DNA from: Chitinophagales bacterium
Lineage (GTDB): Bacteria; Bacteroidota; Bacteroidia; Chitinophagales; Chitinophagaceae
DNA length: 64,000 bases
Direction: 5' to 3'
NCBI GenBank assembly: GCA_017303835.1
Contig: JAFLBI010000001.1
Span: 62,001 to 126,000 of the forward strand
A program made the position numbers and the translations under genes. The notes beneath the pieces are model-generated. The model was given only the letters and a program-made list of their open reading frames with translations. It ran no database searches and was not told the DNA's origin. Positions 44,652 through 52,705 of the stretch are shown here, in pieces; within the stretch, counting starts at the first letter, position 1, and each line of letters opens with the position of its first letter.

Positions 44652-45275
44652 ATGAAGCAAACGATACTCATGCTTTTTTTGGTTGGTACATTTCTGGGTG
44701 CTAAAGCCCAAAGAGTGATTGCGGAGTGTACCGTGAATTACACTATTGTAACTGATAATGAGACAGATAAAGAAGTGGCTGCTTCTTTTAAAGCCAGTAC
44801 CAAAACTGTTTATATCAAAGGCAATGAATCCAGAACTGATTTGGTGACGCCCTCTTTTAGCCAGTCTTTTTTATACGATAAATCATCCGGAGAAGCAGTA
44901 GTGCTCCGTGAATTTGGTGAGAATAAGTTTATGACCAAATTAGACAATGCTAAATGGAGGCAACAATTTGCTCGTTATTTGGGCGCCAAATTGGTAGTAC
45001 AACCTGAAACTAAATCTATAGCAGGTTACACCTGTAAAAAAGCATTGCTTACCCTTACAGATGGAAAAACTTTTCAGCTGTATTATACACCAGATATGGT
45101 TCCATCTGTTCGTGAGTTTGAATACCAGTTTAAAGATATTCCAGGGTTTGTCTTGGAGTATGAAGTAGAGCAAGGGGGTAAGAAGATTACGTACACAGCA
45201 TCCAAAGTAAATTTAAGCCCGGTACCGGCATCAAAGTTTGATATCCCTGAATCGGGATATAGAATCTTGAATTAG
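44652..45275 (+). CDS. Exported beta-rich protein, GLPGLI/DUF4412-like, function unknown
   Basis: A 207-residue exported protein (signal peptide MKQTILMLFLVGTFLGAKAQ). The mature part alternates short strands (TVYIKGNESRTDL, SFLYDKSSGEAVVL, YTCKKALLTLTDGKTFQLYYT) in a way seen in the LolA-like/GLPGLI and DUF4412 groups of Bacteroidota, but I cannot place it firmly in either. An ATG 11 codons upstream gives a less credible start. It converges with a second small exported protein, the stops being 13 bases apart. Confidence 0.68.
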   Translation: MKQTILMLFLVGTFLGAKAQRVIAECTVNYTIVTDNETDKEVAASFKASTKTVYIKGNESRTDLVTPSFSQSFLYDKSSGEAVVLREFGENKFMTKLDNAKWRQQFARYLGAKLVVQPETKSIAGYTCKKALLTLTDGKTFQLYYTPDMVPSVREFEYQFKDIPGFVLEYEVEQGGKKITYTASKVNLSPVPASKFDIPESGYRILN

Positions 45276-45288
45276 AAAGAATATGAAA

Positions 45289-45651
45289 TTAACGCTGTGG
45301 TGTAGGCGTCTTGAATTTTGGTAAAGGCATGTTTACCTTAAACTTGTAAGGAAAAACAAAACTTGTATTACCGTTGTCGTAGCGCAGGTATGAATTGAAT
45401 ACCGTACCACCCTGAATGCCTTCGGCTTTTTGTCCCATAACCTGGGTGCCCTTGAAATAAAGGCTTGTCTTTAAGCCGGAATAAGTGATTGACTTATTCG
45501 AGTAATATTTCAGGTTTCTGAGGGAGTATTTATTGTTCTTACTACGCTCATCGCTGAGGCCAGTAAATGAAAATGCCGCAAAACCAGCCTGAGCTACCAG
45601 CGCGAAGATGGTGGCAATCAGTAAGTGTTTAATATGGTTTTGTTTGGTCAT
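45289..45651 (-). CDS. Small exported protein of unknown function
   Basis: A 120-residue protein with an N-terminal hydrophobic signal (residues 9-27) and a basic, Ser/Tyr/Lys-rich mature part with several short strands (SLRNLKYYSNKSITYSGLK) and a Pro/Lys-rich end. No family recognised. The ATG was preferred to an in-frame TTG three codons upstream. It lies divergent from the TPR gene and convergent with the preceding exported protein. Confidence 0.62.
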   Translation of the reverse strand: MTKQNHIKHLLIATIFALVAQAGFAAFSFTGLSDERSKNNKYSLRNLKYYSNKSITYSGLKTSLYFKGTQVMGQKAEGIQGGTVFNSYLRYDNGNTSFVFPYKFKVNMPLPKFKTPTPQR

Positions 45652-45820
45652 TTGAGACAAAAATAGGGTTTCTTAACTATTTCACAATTTTCATGCCATT
45701 AAATACGACTTAACAGCAAATTTGGTTTTCTGTTCATCTGACGTTAAGTTTTTAAAAAAGTTACATGGAGTCAGGAAAAAAAGTTTTTTTGTCCTATATT
45801 AGGCAAACCCATTGAATTCG

Positions 45821-47242
45821 ATGAGCGAACATCCGTACCGCGAAGACCGTGAAGCGCTGCAAGAGCTTCTGCGTCAATACGATAACCTCAAGCACGGCCG
45901 TAGCCACGCCTTTCTGGAAGAGGAGGATTTCGAGCGTATTATCGACTACTTTGATGACAAAGACGACCTGCCTGAAGCCCTTCAGGCAAGTGAAGCAGGC
46001 CTCGAACTCTATCCCTATTCCTGTGCTTTGATGGTGAAGAAAGCTGATCTATTGCTGGCAAGTAGGCGTTACCAGGAGGCATTAAACCTGCTGGAGACCG
46101 CAGATTTGTACGATAGCAACGATATCAATATCTATATTTTAAAGACTGATGCCTATCTGGCATTAGACCAACAGGCCAGGGCCGTAGAGTTGCTGGAAGC
46201 TGCGCTTGATAGGTTTGAAGGCGAGGAAAAGCTGGATCTTCTCTTCGAACTGGCTGATGTTTATGATGATTACGAGGAATTTGATAAGGTATTTGATTGC
46301 CTTCGGCTGATTCTGGAACAGGAGCCCGCTAATGAGGAAGCTTTGTATAAAATCTGTTTCTGGACTGATTTCACCGGCCGAAATGAAGAAAGCATCCGCC
46401 TCCATCAAAGGATTATTGAAGAGCATCCTTATAATGAGCTGGCTTGGTTTAATCTGGCTGCTGCTTATCAAGGTCTGAAATTGTATGAGAAAGCGATTGA
46501 TGCTTACCAGTATGCAGTAGCCATCGATGAAAAATTTGATTACGCTTATCGCAATATGGGCGATGCTTATTTGCGCCTGCGCAAGTACAAAGAAGCTATT
46601 GAAGTATTGGAGCGCGTGCTGGAGCTAAGCAGGCCGGAAGATGTGATCTATGAAGCCATCGGCCATTGTTATCATCGCATGAACAATTATGCACAGGCTC
46701 GCTTTCATTATAAAAAAGCATCACACTTGAATCCGGATGACAGTAAACTGCATTATAAGATTGCAGTAACCTATATGCTGGAAGATCAGTGGCAATCTGC
46801 CGTAAAACAGTTGGATAGTGCCATGCGCATTCATCGTTCTGTGCCTGAGTACAATCTGGCGATGGGCGAGTGCCTGATGAATCTTAATAAGTACAAAGAT
46901 GCAATCCAGTATTTTGGTAGTGTAGTTAGAAATAAGCCAAGAAATATTGCCGGCTGGGATGCACTGGTGCGTTGTTTGCTCAGAGCTGAAATGTTTGAAG
47001 AAGCTGCAGATCAGTGTAAAGCGGCTTTGGATATCACAGATAAAAAGCCGGTTTTCATATTCTATCTCAGTTCTGCTTTATTTCAATCTGGTAAGAGCAA
47101 GGAAGGGTTGTTGCAATTGGAACAAGCAATGGAGAAAGCGCCCAAGCTGCTGAAAAAGTTTGTTGAGCTCCATCCTTCCATCCTGCAAAACCCACAGGTG
47201 GTAGATATCATCGCCCGATATAAAAAGGGCAGAAAAATCTAA
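45821..47242 (+). CDS. Tetratricopeptide repeat protein
   Basis: A 473-residue protein made almost entirely of TPR-type helical pairs (about ten or more), for example NELAWFNLAAAYQGLKLYEKAIDAY, followed by further repeats such as AYRNMGDAYLRLRKYKEAIEV and KYKDAIQYFG. There is no signal peptide or membrane segment, so it is probably cytoplasmic and scaffolds protein complexes. Function is otherwise unknown. A TTG three codons upstream is rejected in favour of this ATG. It is followed by its own terminator. Confidence 0.88.
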   Translation: MSEHPYREDREALQELLRQYDNLKHGRSHAFLEEEDFERIIDYFDDKDDLPEALQASEAGLELYPYSCALMVKKADLLLASRRYQEALNLLETADLYDSNDINIYILKTDAYLALDQQARAVELLEAALDRFEGEEKLDLLFELADVYDDYEEFDKVFDCLRLILEQEPANEEALYKICFWTDFTGRNEESIRLHQRIIEEHPYNELAWFNLAAAYQGLKLYEKAIDAYQYAVAIDEKFDYAYRNMGDAYLRLRKYKEAIEVLERVLELSRPEDVIYEAIGHCYHRMNNYAQARFHYKKASHLNPDDSKLHYKIAVTYMLEDQWQSAVKQLDSAMRIHRSVPEYNLAMGECLMNLNKYKDAIQYFGSVVRNKPRNIAGWDALVRCLLRAEMFEEAADQCKAALDITDKKPVFIFYLSSALFQSGKSKEGLLQLEQAMEKAPKLLKKFVELHPSILQNPQVVDIIARYKKGRKI

Positions 47243-47265
47243 TGTGTATAAGCATGACTTTAATC

Positions 47266-47297
47266 ATCCCGCTGCTTGGCGGGATTAATTTATTTTT
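47266..47297 (+). terminator. Terminator of the TPR gene
   Basis: ATCCCGC / GCGGGAT stem (47266-47285) followed by TAATTTATTTTT. The T-rich tail overlaps the -7 element of the next gene. Confidence 0.82.
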
Positions 47298-47298
47298 G
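47291..47298 (+). promoter_or_regulatory. -7 promoter element of the ComA-like gene
   Basis: TATTTTTG, 23 bases before the ATG at 47322. It favours this ATG over the in-frame TTG at 47310. A TTG at standard -33 distance is not seen. Confidence 0.5.
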
Positions 47299-47321
47299 CG
47301 CGAATCAAATTGAGCAGCAAT

Positions 47322-48083
47322 ATGAATTTTAACCTGACACAGATTCCTGAGCGCACGACGAAACCTCGTACCAACGGTTTAACTATGGTGATGGACAAAG
47401 GACTGAGTATTGCTGAAGTACATAATTTTTTAAGTGCTTCCGGTCCACATGTTGATATTGTTAAATTGGGTTTTGGTACCTCTTTTGTTACGCCTAATCT
47501 TCGTGAGAAAATTGAAGTATACAAGACTTATGGCATGCCCCTCTATTTTGGTGGCACTTTGTTCGAGGCATTCCTGATCCGTAACCAGTTTGACGATTAT
47601 ATCAGTGTATGTAAGGATTATGGTATCGATTATATGGAAGTGAGTGATGGTTCAATTACTATTCCGCATGCAGAGAAATGCGGCTATATCGAAAAACTGA
47701 CCAAGCATGGTACTGTATTGAGCGAAGTAGGTAGTAAGGATGCCGCACACATCATACCTCCATATAAATGGATTGAACTCATGCGCGCAGAACTGGAAGC
47801 CGGTTCTTCATACGTTATTGCTGAAGCACGTGAAGCAGGTAATGTGGGTATCTATCGTGGCAGTGGTGAAGTGAGGGAAGGTCTGGTGCAGGAAATTCTA
47901 ACACAAATACCCGGTGAGCGCATTATTTGGGAAGCACCGCAGAAAGCCCAGCAATTGTATTTCCTTGAACTTTTAGGTTGTAACGTAAACTTGGGGAATA
48001 TTGCACCTACTGAAGTGATTCCTTTGGAAGCAATGCGTATTGGGTTACGTGGTGATACCTTCATGTTATACCTGAACAAATAA
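47322..48083 (+). CDS. Phosphosulfolactate synthase (ComA) family protein
   Basis: A 253-residue TIM-barrel protein of the ComA family, which in methanogens joins sulfite to phosphoenolpyruvate to give phosphosulfolactate. Family stretches include TMVMDKGLS, VDIVKLGFGTSF, LYFGGTLFEAF, YMEVSDGSI and VIAEAREAGNVGIY. Coenzyme M is not expected here. In Bacteroidota the product may feed sulfonate or sulfonolipid synthesis, but this is inference. The next gene, aroE, starts one base after its stop, so the two are co-translated. Confidence 0.88.
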   Translation: MNFNLTQIPERTTKPRTNGLTMVMDKGLSIAEVHNFLSASGPHVDIVKLGFGTSFVTPNLREKIEVYKTYGMPLYFGGTLFEAFLIRNQFDDYISVCKDYGIDYMEVSDGSITIPHAEKCGYIEKLTKHGTVLSEVGSKDAAHIIPPYKWIELMRAELEAGSSYVIAEAREAGNVGIYRGSGEVREGLVQEILTQIPGERIIWEAPQKAQQLYFLELLGCNVNLGNIAPTEVIPLEAMRIGLRGDTFMLYLNK

Positions 48084-48084
48084 G

Positions 48085-48816
48085 ATGCGTTTATTTGGTC
48101 TCATCGGTTATCCTCTCGGGCATTCTTTCTCCAAAAAATATTTTGAAGAAAAATTCGCACGCGAAGGGATAACCGATGTTGCTTTTGAGAACTTTTCCAT
48201 TCCTTCTATTGATCAGTTTCCTAAACTATGGCAGCAATATCCACACCTGTCGGGCGTGGCTGTAACCATTCCATATAAGCAACAAGTACTAAATTATTTA
48301 GATACACTTAGTCCCGAAGTAGCAGCGATGCAAGCTTGTAATTGTATCAAGTTAGATGCTGGAAAATTGGTTGGCTATAACACAGATATCATTGGTTTCG
48401 AACAATCACTTTTGCCCTACTTAAAACCCGAGCATACGCATGCACTGATTCTTGGTACGGGTGGTGCTGCGGCCGGCGTGGCTTTTGTATTGGGCAGATT
48501 GGGTATTCGTTATCAGTTTGTGTCACGCAATCCAAAAGGCAAGGGTTTGGCTTACGATGCTTTGGATGTTACGCTGATGGAAAAGCATCGGTTGATTATT
48601 AATACTACTCCCTTGGGTACTTTTCCTGATGTGGATAGCTGCGCGCCAATTCCTTATGACCTATTAACGAATCACCACCATTGCTTTGATCTGGTCTATA
48701 ATCCTGCAGAAACACGATTCATGCAAAAAGCGAGATTGAAGGGTGCCAGCGTACAAAATGGATACCAGATGTTATGTATTCAGGCTGAAGCCAATTGGCG
48801 GATTTGGAATGCGTGA
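48085..48816 (+). CDS. aroE: Shikimate dehydrogenase
   Basis: Reduces 3-dehydroshikimate with NADPH in aromatic amino acid synthesis. The 243-residue protein has the substrate domain (GYPLGHSFSKKYF near the start; VTIPYKQQV with catalytic Lys; YNTDIIGF with catalytic Asp) and the NADP Rossmann loop (LGTGGAAAGV). It is shorter than E. coli AroE (272), mostly in loops, but all key motifs are present. It is coupled to the ComA-like gene upstream and is followed by an 8-bp tandem repeat. Confidence 0.95.
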   Translation: MRLFGLIGYPLGHSFSKKYFEEKFAREGITDVAFENFSIPSIDQFPKLWQQYPHLSGVAVTIPYKQQVLNYLDTLSPEVAAMQACNCIKLDAGKLVGYNTDIIGFEQSLLPYLKPEHTHALILGTGGAAAGVAFVLGRLGIRYQFVSRNPKGKGLAYDALDVTLMEKHRLIINTTPLGTFPDVDSCAPIPYDLLTNHHHCFDLVYNPAETRFMQKARLKGASVQNGYQMLCIQAEANWRIWNA

Positions 48817-48830
48817 TGCAATGAATGAAT

Positions 48831-48878
48831 GATAGAATGATAGAATGATAGAATGATAGAATGATAGAATGATAGAGT
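48831..48878. repeat. Tandem repeat of 8 bp, about six copies
   Basis: Five exact copies of GATAGAAT (48831-48870) and a sixth with one change (GATAGAGT), preceded by ATGAATGA units. It lies between the convergent aroE and thioesterase genes, just past both stops. Confidence 0.95.
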
Positions 48879-48884
48879 GGTAGG

Positions 48885-49319
48885 TTAGCCAGCTTGTAAT
48901 TTTTGTATAGCAGCTTCAGGCGTACTTGTTTTTTTCTGTAAAGTATAGTTGTAACACATCATTCCTGTTTTAGCTCTGCCGGCGAGCATCCGTGTCTCAG
49001 CTGTGATCTTTTCTAATTTGTAATAGAGATCGAAGCCAAGTTTGTCGAAACCTGCTGCGGCAACACTGATGGCTACCGTGTCACCATAATTGAGTTCTGC
49101 TTTGAATTCTATCGCGGCATCTGCCATAATCAAGCCCACGCCTTCAAATTGCAATTCAGAATACCCATGATGCAATAAGAATTGTTGCCTGGCTTCATGC
49201 ACCAATGCCAGAAAGCTGTCATTGCCTACATGACCACCATAATTCACATCTGTAATGCGAATGCGTATTTCGGTGGTGAAATGAAATTGTTCCGGCAAAT
49301 TGATTTTAATGCGTTCCAT
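48885..49319 (-). CDS. Hotdog-fold acyl-CoA thioesterase (4HBT family)
   Basis: A 144-residue single-domain hotdog protein. TDVNYGGHVGNDSFLALVHEAR (in two parts, around residues 23-44) carries the Asn/Asp-x-x-Gly-His-x-x-N pattern of YbgC/4HBT thioesterases. The substrate is probably a short or medium acyl-CoA. I start at MERIKINLPEQF, overlapping rdgB by 14 bases; an in-frame TTG nine codons upstream is unlikely. It is co-transcribed with rdgB. Confidence 0.87.
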   Translation of the reverse strand: MERIKINLPEQFHFTTEIRIRITDVNYGGHVGNDSFLALVHEARQQFLLHHGYSELQFEGVGLIMADAAIEFKAELNYGDTVAISVAAAGFDKLGFDLYYKLEKITAETRMLAGRAKTGMMCYNYTLQKKTSTPEAAIQKLQAG

Positions 49320-49902
49320 GTTGGGTATATGCTTGTAGAAGAGCAATGAGTTGATCAGTTGCTTTTCTTCTGTGACTGAATTGATTTTTTTCTTCCAGAT
49401 TCATCTCGGCAAAATGGCGGGTATCTCCATCAGGAATAAAAATGGGGTCATAACCAAAACCGGATGAGCCACTTTGTGTTGCGCTGATCTGACCTTTGCA
49501 AATACCTTCAAATTGATACTCTTTACCATCAAGAATCAGTGAGATAACTGTTCTGAATTGCGCACTTCTATCTGATTTATCAGATAGGTCTAAGAGCAGC
49601 TTATCAATATTTGCTTGAAAGTCTTTCTTCTCGCCTGCATAGCGTGCACTTTTTACGCCGGGCGCGCCATTGAGTGCAGCGCATTCCAAACCGGTGTCTT
49701 CACTAAAGCAGTTTTGCTGCGTTAATTGGAAAATGGTTCTGGATTTTTCTGTGGCATTTGCTTCCAGTGTATCATGTGGCTCAGGGATATCAATAGCAAT
49801 GCCTGCTTCTTTCAAAGTGATAATGGAAAAAAGATCCCCAATTACAGAACGGATCTCTGCTACTTTATGTGCATTGTTGGTGGCAAAAACAAGAGTCTGC
49901 AT
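49306..49902 (-). CDS. rdgB: Non-canonical purine NTP pyrophosphatase (RdgB/HAM1)
   Basis: Removes ITP, dITP and XTP from the nucleotide pool. The 198-residue protein begins LVFATNNAHKVAEIR (the Lys and Asn phosphate-binding motif) and has SEDTGLECAALNGAPGVKSA and GFGYDPIFIPDG, all hallmark stretches, and ends with SHRRKA. It overlaps the thioesterase gene and is preceded by two bases by the hypothetical gene at 49905. Confidence 0.96.
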   Translation of the reverse strand: MQTLVFATNNAHKVAEIRSVIGDLFSIITLKEAGIAIDIPEPHDTLEANATEKSRTIFQLTQQNCFSEDTGLECAALNGAPGVKSARYAGEKKDFQANIDKLLLDLSDKSDRSAQFRTVISLILDGKEYQFEGICKGQISATQSGSSGFGYDPIFIPDGDTRHFAEMNLEEKNQFSHRRKATDQLIALLQAYTQHGTH

Positions 49903-49904
49903 CG

Positions 49905-50435
49905 TCAGAGATTGAACATTTTTTTCAGGCTAAGCCAGAGCTTGCTTTTTTCCAGTTTGGCTTCTTGTGTATCAGGAATCATGCTCAGCATATTGCCTAC
50001 AAACAAAAACTGGCAGCCATCATATTGTTGTAACTGGTAATTAGGTACAGTAAATGGCAGCTGGATGCTGCTTGGTGCAATATCGAAGAGCAGCAAATAT
50101 TTTGGAGAAAGTTTAGCTTTTAGTTCTGTATAGCCAAATGCATGATGGGCCAGATTGACAATAGCCACATCCCCCAAGTTCTTCTTACAAGCCTGAATAA
50201 TATTGGTTAGAAAATTCAATGCTGCATCATCCACATGCACTGCATTTGAGTCATTCACCAGGATTACAATATGCTGCAGGTTGTTACCAAGAAATAAAGG
50301 CTTTTCTGGAGCAGCTTCGGTCTTAGGAGGTGCTGGTACCGGTGCTTTGTTTTTAATGGAATCCATCACCACCAAATCATCCTTGTATAAGGAGGCAATC
50401 ACATGTTCCGGTAAACGCAGGTTGGTGAATCCCAT
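49905..50435 (-). CDS. Conserved-looking protein of unknown function
   Basis: A 176-residue soluble protein with a short Pro/Ala/Lys-rich linker (about residues 30-46) after an N-terminal helix, then an alpha/beta part (HIVILVNDSNAVHVDD, VAIVNLAHHAFGY, KYLLLFDIAPSSI, CQFLFVGNMLSMI). No signal peptide or catalytic motif is recognised. It is the first gene of the run rdgB-thioesterase (two-base gap to rdgB) and is divergent from ilvE. Comparable small proteins occur in Bacteroidota, but I give it no function. Confidence 0.72.
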   Translation of the reverse strand: MGFTNLRLPEHVIASLYKDDLVVMDSIKNKAPVPAPPKTEAAPEKPLFLGNNLQHIVILVNDSNAVHVDDAALNFLTNIIQACKKNLGDVAIVNLAHHAFGYTELKAKLSPKYLLLFDIAPSSIQLPFTVPNYQLQQYDGCQFLFVGNMLSMIPDTQEAKLEKSKLWLSLKKMFNL

Positions 50436-50492
50436 GTTGAAAATATTAACAGCTGTTAGTTTTCTTTTTTTCGTTTATTTGCGCTCAAATAT

Positions 50493-51563
50493 ATGACTAT
50501 GACCGCTGCACTGGATATAACGGTTACCAAAGTAGAAAGAAGCAAGCTGAATGAGATGACGCTGGAGAATATTCCCTTTGGTAAATACTATACAGACCAT
50601 ATGTTGGAAGCCGATTTCGAGAACGGCGAGTGGAAGAATGTAGAGATCAAGCCATATCAGCCATTGTTGCTGGAGCCATCTACGGCTGCTATTCATTATG
50701 GTCAGGCAATTTTTGAAGGTATCAAGGCTTATAAGAATGCGGATGGCGAGGCTTTTATTTTCCGCCCGCAGGATAATTACCGCCGATTCAATATTTCAGC
50801 CCAGCGCATGCAGATGCCTGAAGTACCGGAAGAGATCTTCATGGAAGGTATGCGTATGCTGATAGAGTTGGATAAGAACTGGATTCCCAATATGAAGGAC
50901 CATTCGCTCTATATCAGACCGTTTATGTTCTCTTCTGACCCAGTGATTGGGGTAAAGCCTTCTGATTCCTACAAATTCATGATCATCCTCAGCCCAACAG
51001 GACCATACTATGCTGCGCCCATGCGTATCTATGTAGAGGAAAAATATACACGCGCTGCGCCGGGTGGTGTTGGTTATGCCAAAGCAGCTGGTAACTACGG
51101 CGCTTCTATGCTAGCAACAGCCGAAGCCAAGAAACTTGGTTATGATCAGGTTTTGTGGACAGATGCATTCGAGCACCGTTATCTGCAGGAAGCGGGTACC
51201 ATGAACGTGTTCTTTATCATTGGTAATAAGGCCATTACGCCATCTCTGGAAGATGGAACCATCCTGGCTGGTGTTACCCGCGATAGCGCCATGACCATCC
51301 TGAAAGAGATGGGTTTTGATGTAAGCGAGGCAAAAATCACGATCGAAGACCTGATGGATGCCCACAAAGCAGGTATCCTCTATGAGGTATTTGGTACGGG
51401 TACTGCCGCCACTATTTCCCTGATCAAAGAGCTGCGTTACAAGGACTACGTGATGCAATTCGATGTGGATCAATGGAGAACAGCTCCTGAATTGAAGGCT
51501 CGCCTGAACGATATCCGTTACGGCGCTGTGCCCGATACGCATGGCTGGATGTATAAGATTTAA
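50493..51563 (+). CDS. ilvE: Branched-chain amino acid aminotransferase (fold type IV)
   Basis: Transfers amino groups between glutamate and the keto acids of Leu, Ile and Val. The 356-residue length is that of the BCAT II (eukaryote-like) subgroup. Motifs are AIHYGQAIFEGIKAY (about 66-80), RPFMFSSDP, and VGYAKAAGNYGASM with the PLP-binding Lys at about residue 197; EAGTMNVFFI is typical. A second ATG two codons later (50499) is an equally possible start. Single gene, with a strong terminator. Confidence 0.95.
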   Translation: MTMTAALDITVTKVERSKLNEMTLENIPFGKYYTDHMLEADFENGEWKNVEIKPYQPLLLEPSTAAIHYGQAIFEGIKAYKNADGEAFIFRPQDNYRRFNISAQRMQMPEVPEEIFMEGMRMLIELDKNWIPNMKDHSLYIRPFMFSSDPVIGVKPSDSYKFMIILSPTGPYYAAPMRIYVEEKYTRAAPGGVGYAKAAGNYGASMLATAEAKKLGYDQVLWTDAFEHRYLQEAGTMNVFFIIGNKAITPSLEDGTILAGVTRDSAMTILKEMGFDVSEAKITIEDLMDAHKAGILYEVFGTGTAATISLIKELRYKDYVMQFDVDQWRTAPELKARLNDIRYGAVPDTHGWMYKI

Positions 51564-51587
51564 CCGGTAAAAGCCGCTATAGCACTG

Positions 51588-51615
51588 GCCCGCTTTCCCC
51601 AAAGCGGGCTTTTTA
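51588..51615 (+). terminator. Terminator of ilvE
   Basis: GCCCGCTTT / AAAGCGGGC stem with a CCCC loop (51588-51609) followed by five T's. Confidence 0.9.
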
Positions 51616-51657
51616 TCCCCGAAAAACAGGTAAAATGGAAAAATTCATTCTTGTTTT

Positions 51658-51688
51658 TTGTTTTTTCACAGTGCTACAGTTACCTTTG
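51658..51688 (+). promoter_or_regulatory. Promoter of rpsL-rpsG
   Basis: TTG (51658-51660), a 20-base spacer, then TACCTTTG (51681-51688). The rpsL ATG is 26 bases downstream, giving a leader of about 20 nt. It lies inside the longest open frame and fixes the later start. Confidence 0.8.
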
Positions 51689-51714
51689 CCGTCCCAAAAA
51701 ATAAAAGGTTTAGA

Positions 51715-52095
51715 ATGCCTACAATACAGCAATTAGTAAGAAAAGGCCGCGAAATCATCAGGGCTAAGAGCAAGTCAAGAGCTTTGGATGCATGTCCTCA
51801 GCGTCGTGGTGTATGTACAAGGGTATATACCACAACACCTAAGAAACCAAACTCTGCGCTGCGTAAAGTAGCAAAGGTTCGTTTGACAAACAAGGTGGAA
51901 GTGATTGCCTACATCCCAGGTGAAGGTCACAACCTGCAGGAGCACTCTATCGTGTTAATCCGCGGTGGTCGTGTGAAGGACTTGCCAGGTGTACGTTACC
52001 ATATCGTACGCGGTAGCTTGGATACTGCTGGTGTGAAGGATCGTAAGAAGAGCCGCTCTAAATACGGTACTAAGAAAGAAAAAGCGAAGAAATAA
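51715..52095 (+). CDS. rpsL: 30S ribosomal protein S12
   Basis: Decoding-centre protein of the small subunit. The 126-residue protein has the family N-terminus [12 protein letters not shown] and the streptomycin-relevant loop [11 protein letters not shown] (Lys43) and GGRVKDLPG (Lys87), both with the sensitive-type lysines. The 19-codon upstream extension of the frame overlaps the promoter and is rejected. It is followed by rpsG after 65 bases. Confidence 0.98.
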   Translation: MPTIQQLVRKGREIIRAKSKSRALDACPQRRGVCTRVYTTTPKKPNSALRKVAKVRLTNKVEVIAYIPGEGHNLQEHSIVLIRGGRVKDLPGVRYHIVRGSLDTAGVKDRKKSRSKYGTKKEKAKK

Positions 52096-52160
52096 TTGTT
52101 CATAGGCTGAGTAAAGTTTTAATACTTGAAGAAATTCAGCCCCCTTTTAAAAATTAAACA

Positions 52161-52628
52161 ATGCGTAAAGCACAAGCCAAAAAATTACCCTTAGCGCCCG
52201 ATGGTCGTTTCAACGATGTACTGGTAACCCGTTTCATTAACAACCTGATGTGGCAGGGTAAGAAGAGCACAGCGCTGAACATCTTCTACGATGCAGTAGA
52301 TAAAGTGAGCAAAATCACTGGTGAAGAAGGTTATGAAGTATGGAAGAAAGCACTGGCTAACGTAACACCTTCTGTTGAAGTGCGTAGCCGCCGTATCGGT
52401 GGTGCTACTTTCCAGATTCCTTCTGAAGTGCGTCCTGACAGAAAGATTTCTTTGAGCATGAAATGGTTGATTCGTTACAGCCGCGAGCGTAACGGTCGTA
52501 CAATGGCCGATAAGCTGGCAAACGAAATCGTTGCAGCTAGCAAGGGTGAAGGTGCTGCTTTCAAAAAGAAAGAAGATACACACCGTATGGCAGAAGCCAA
52601 CAAGGCATTCAGCCACTTCAAAGTATAA
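52161..52628 (+). CDS. rpsG: 30S ribosomal protein S7
   Basis: Primary 16S rRNA-binding protein of the small-subunit head. 155 residues, with [22 protein letters not shown], split around the family motif VSKITGEEG, then [18 protein letters not shown] and a basic C-terminus. It is read with rpsL. A strong terminator follows directly, so fusA is not downstream here, unlike the standard str operon. Confidence 0.98.
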   Translation: MRKAQAKKLPLAPDGRFNDVLVTRFINNLMWQGKKSTALNIFYDAVDKVSKITGEEGYEVWKKALANVTPSVEVRSRRIGGATFQIPSEVRPDRKISLSMKWLIRYSRERNGRTMADKLANEIVAASKGEGAAFKKKEDTHRMAEANKAFSHFKV

Positions 52629-52652
52629 ATGACATTTGTCAAAATAGATACA

Positions 52653-52681
52653 ACCTCAACGGAAACGTTGAGGTTTTTTTA
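52653..52681 (+). terminator. Terminator of rpsL-rpsG
   Basis: AACCTCAACG / CGTTGAGGTT with a GAAA tetraloop (52653-52676), followed by a seven-base T run. Confidence 0.92.
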
Positions 52682-52705
52682 TATCTTAAACGCTCAAATT
52701 GCCAT

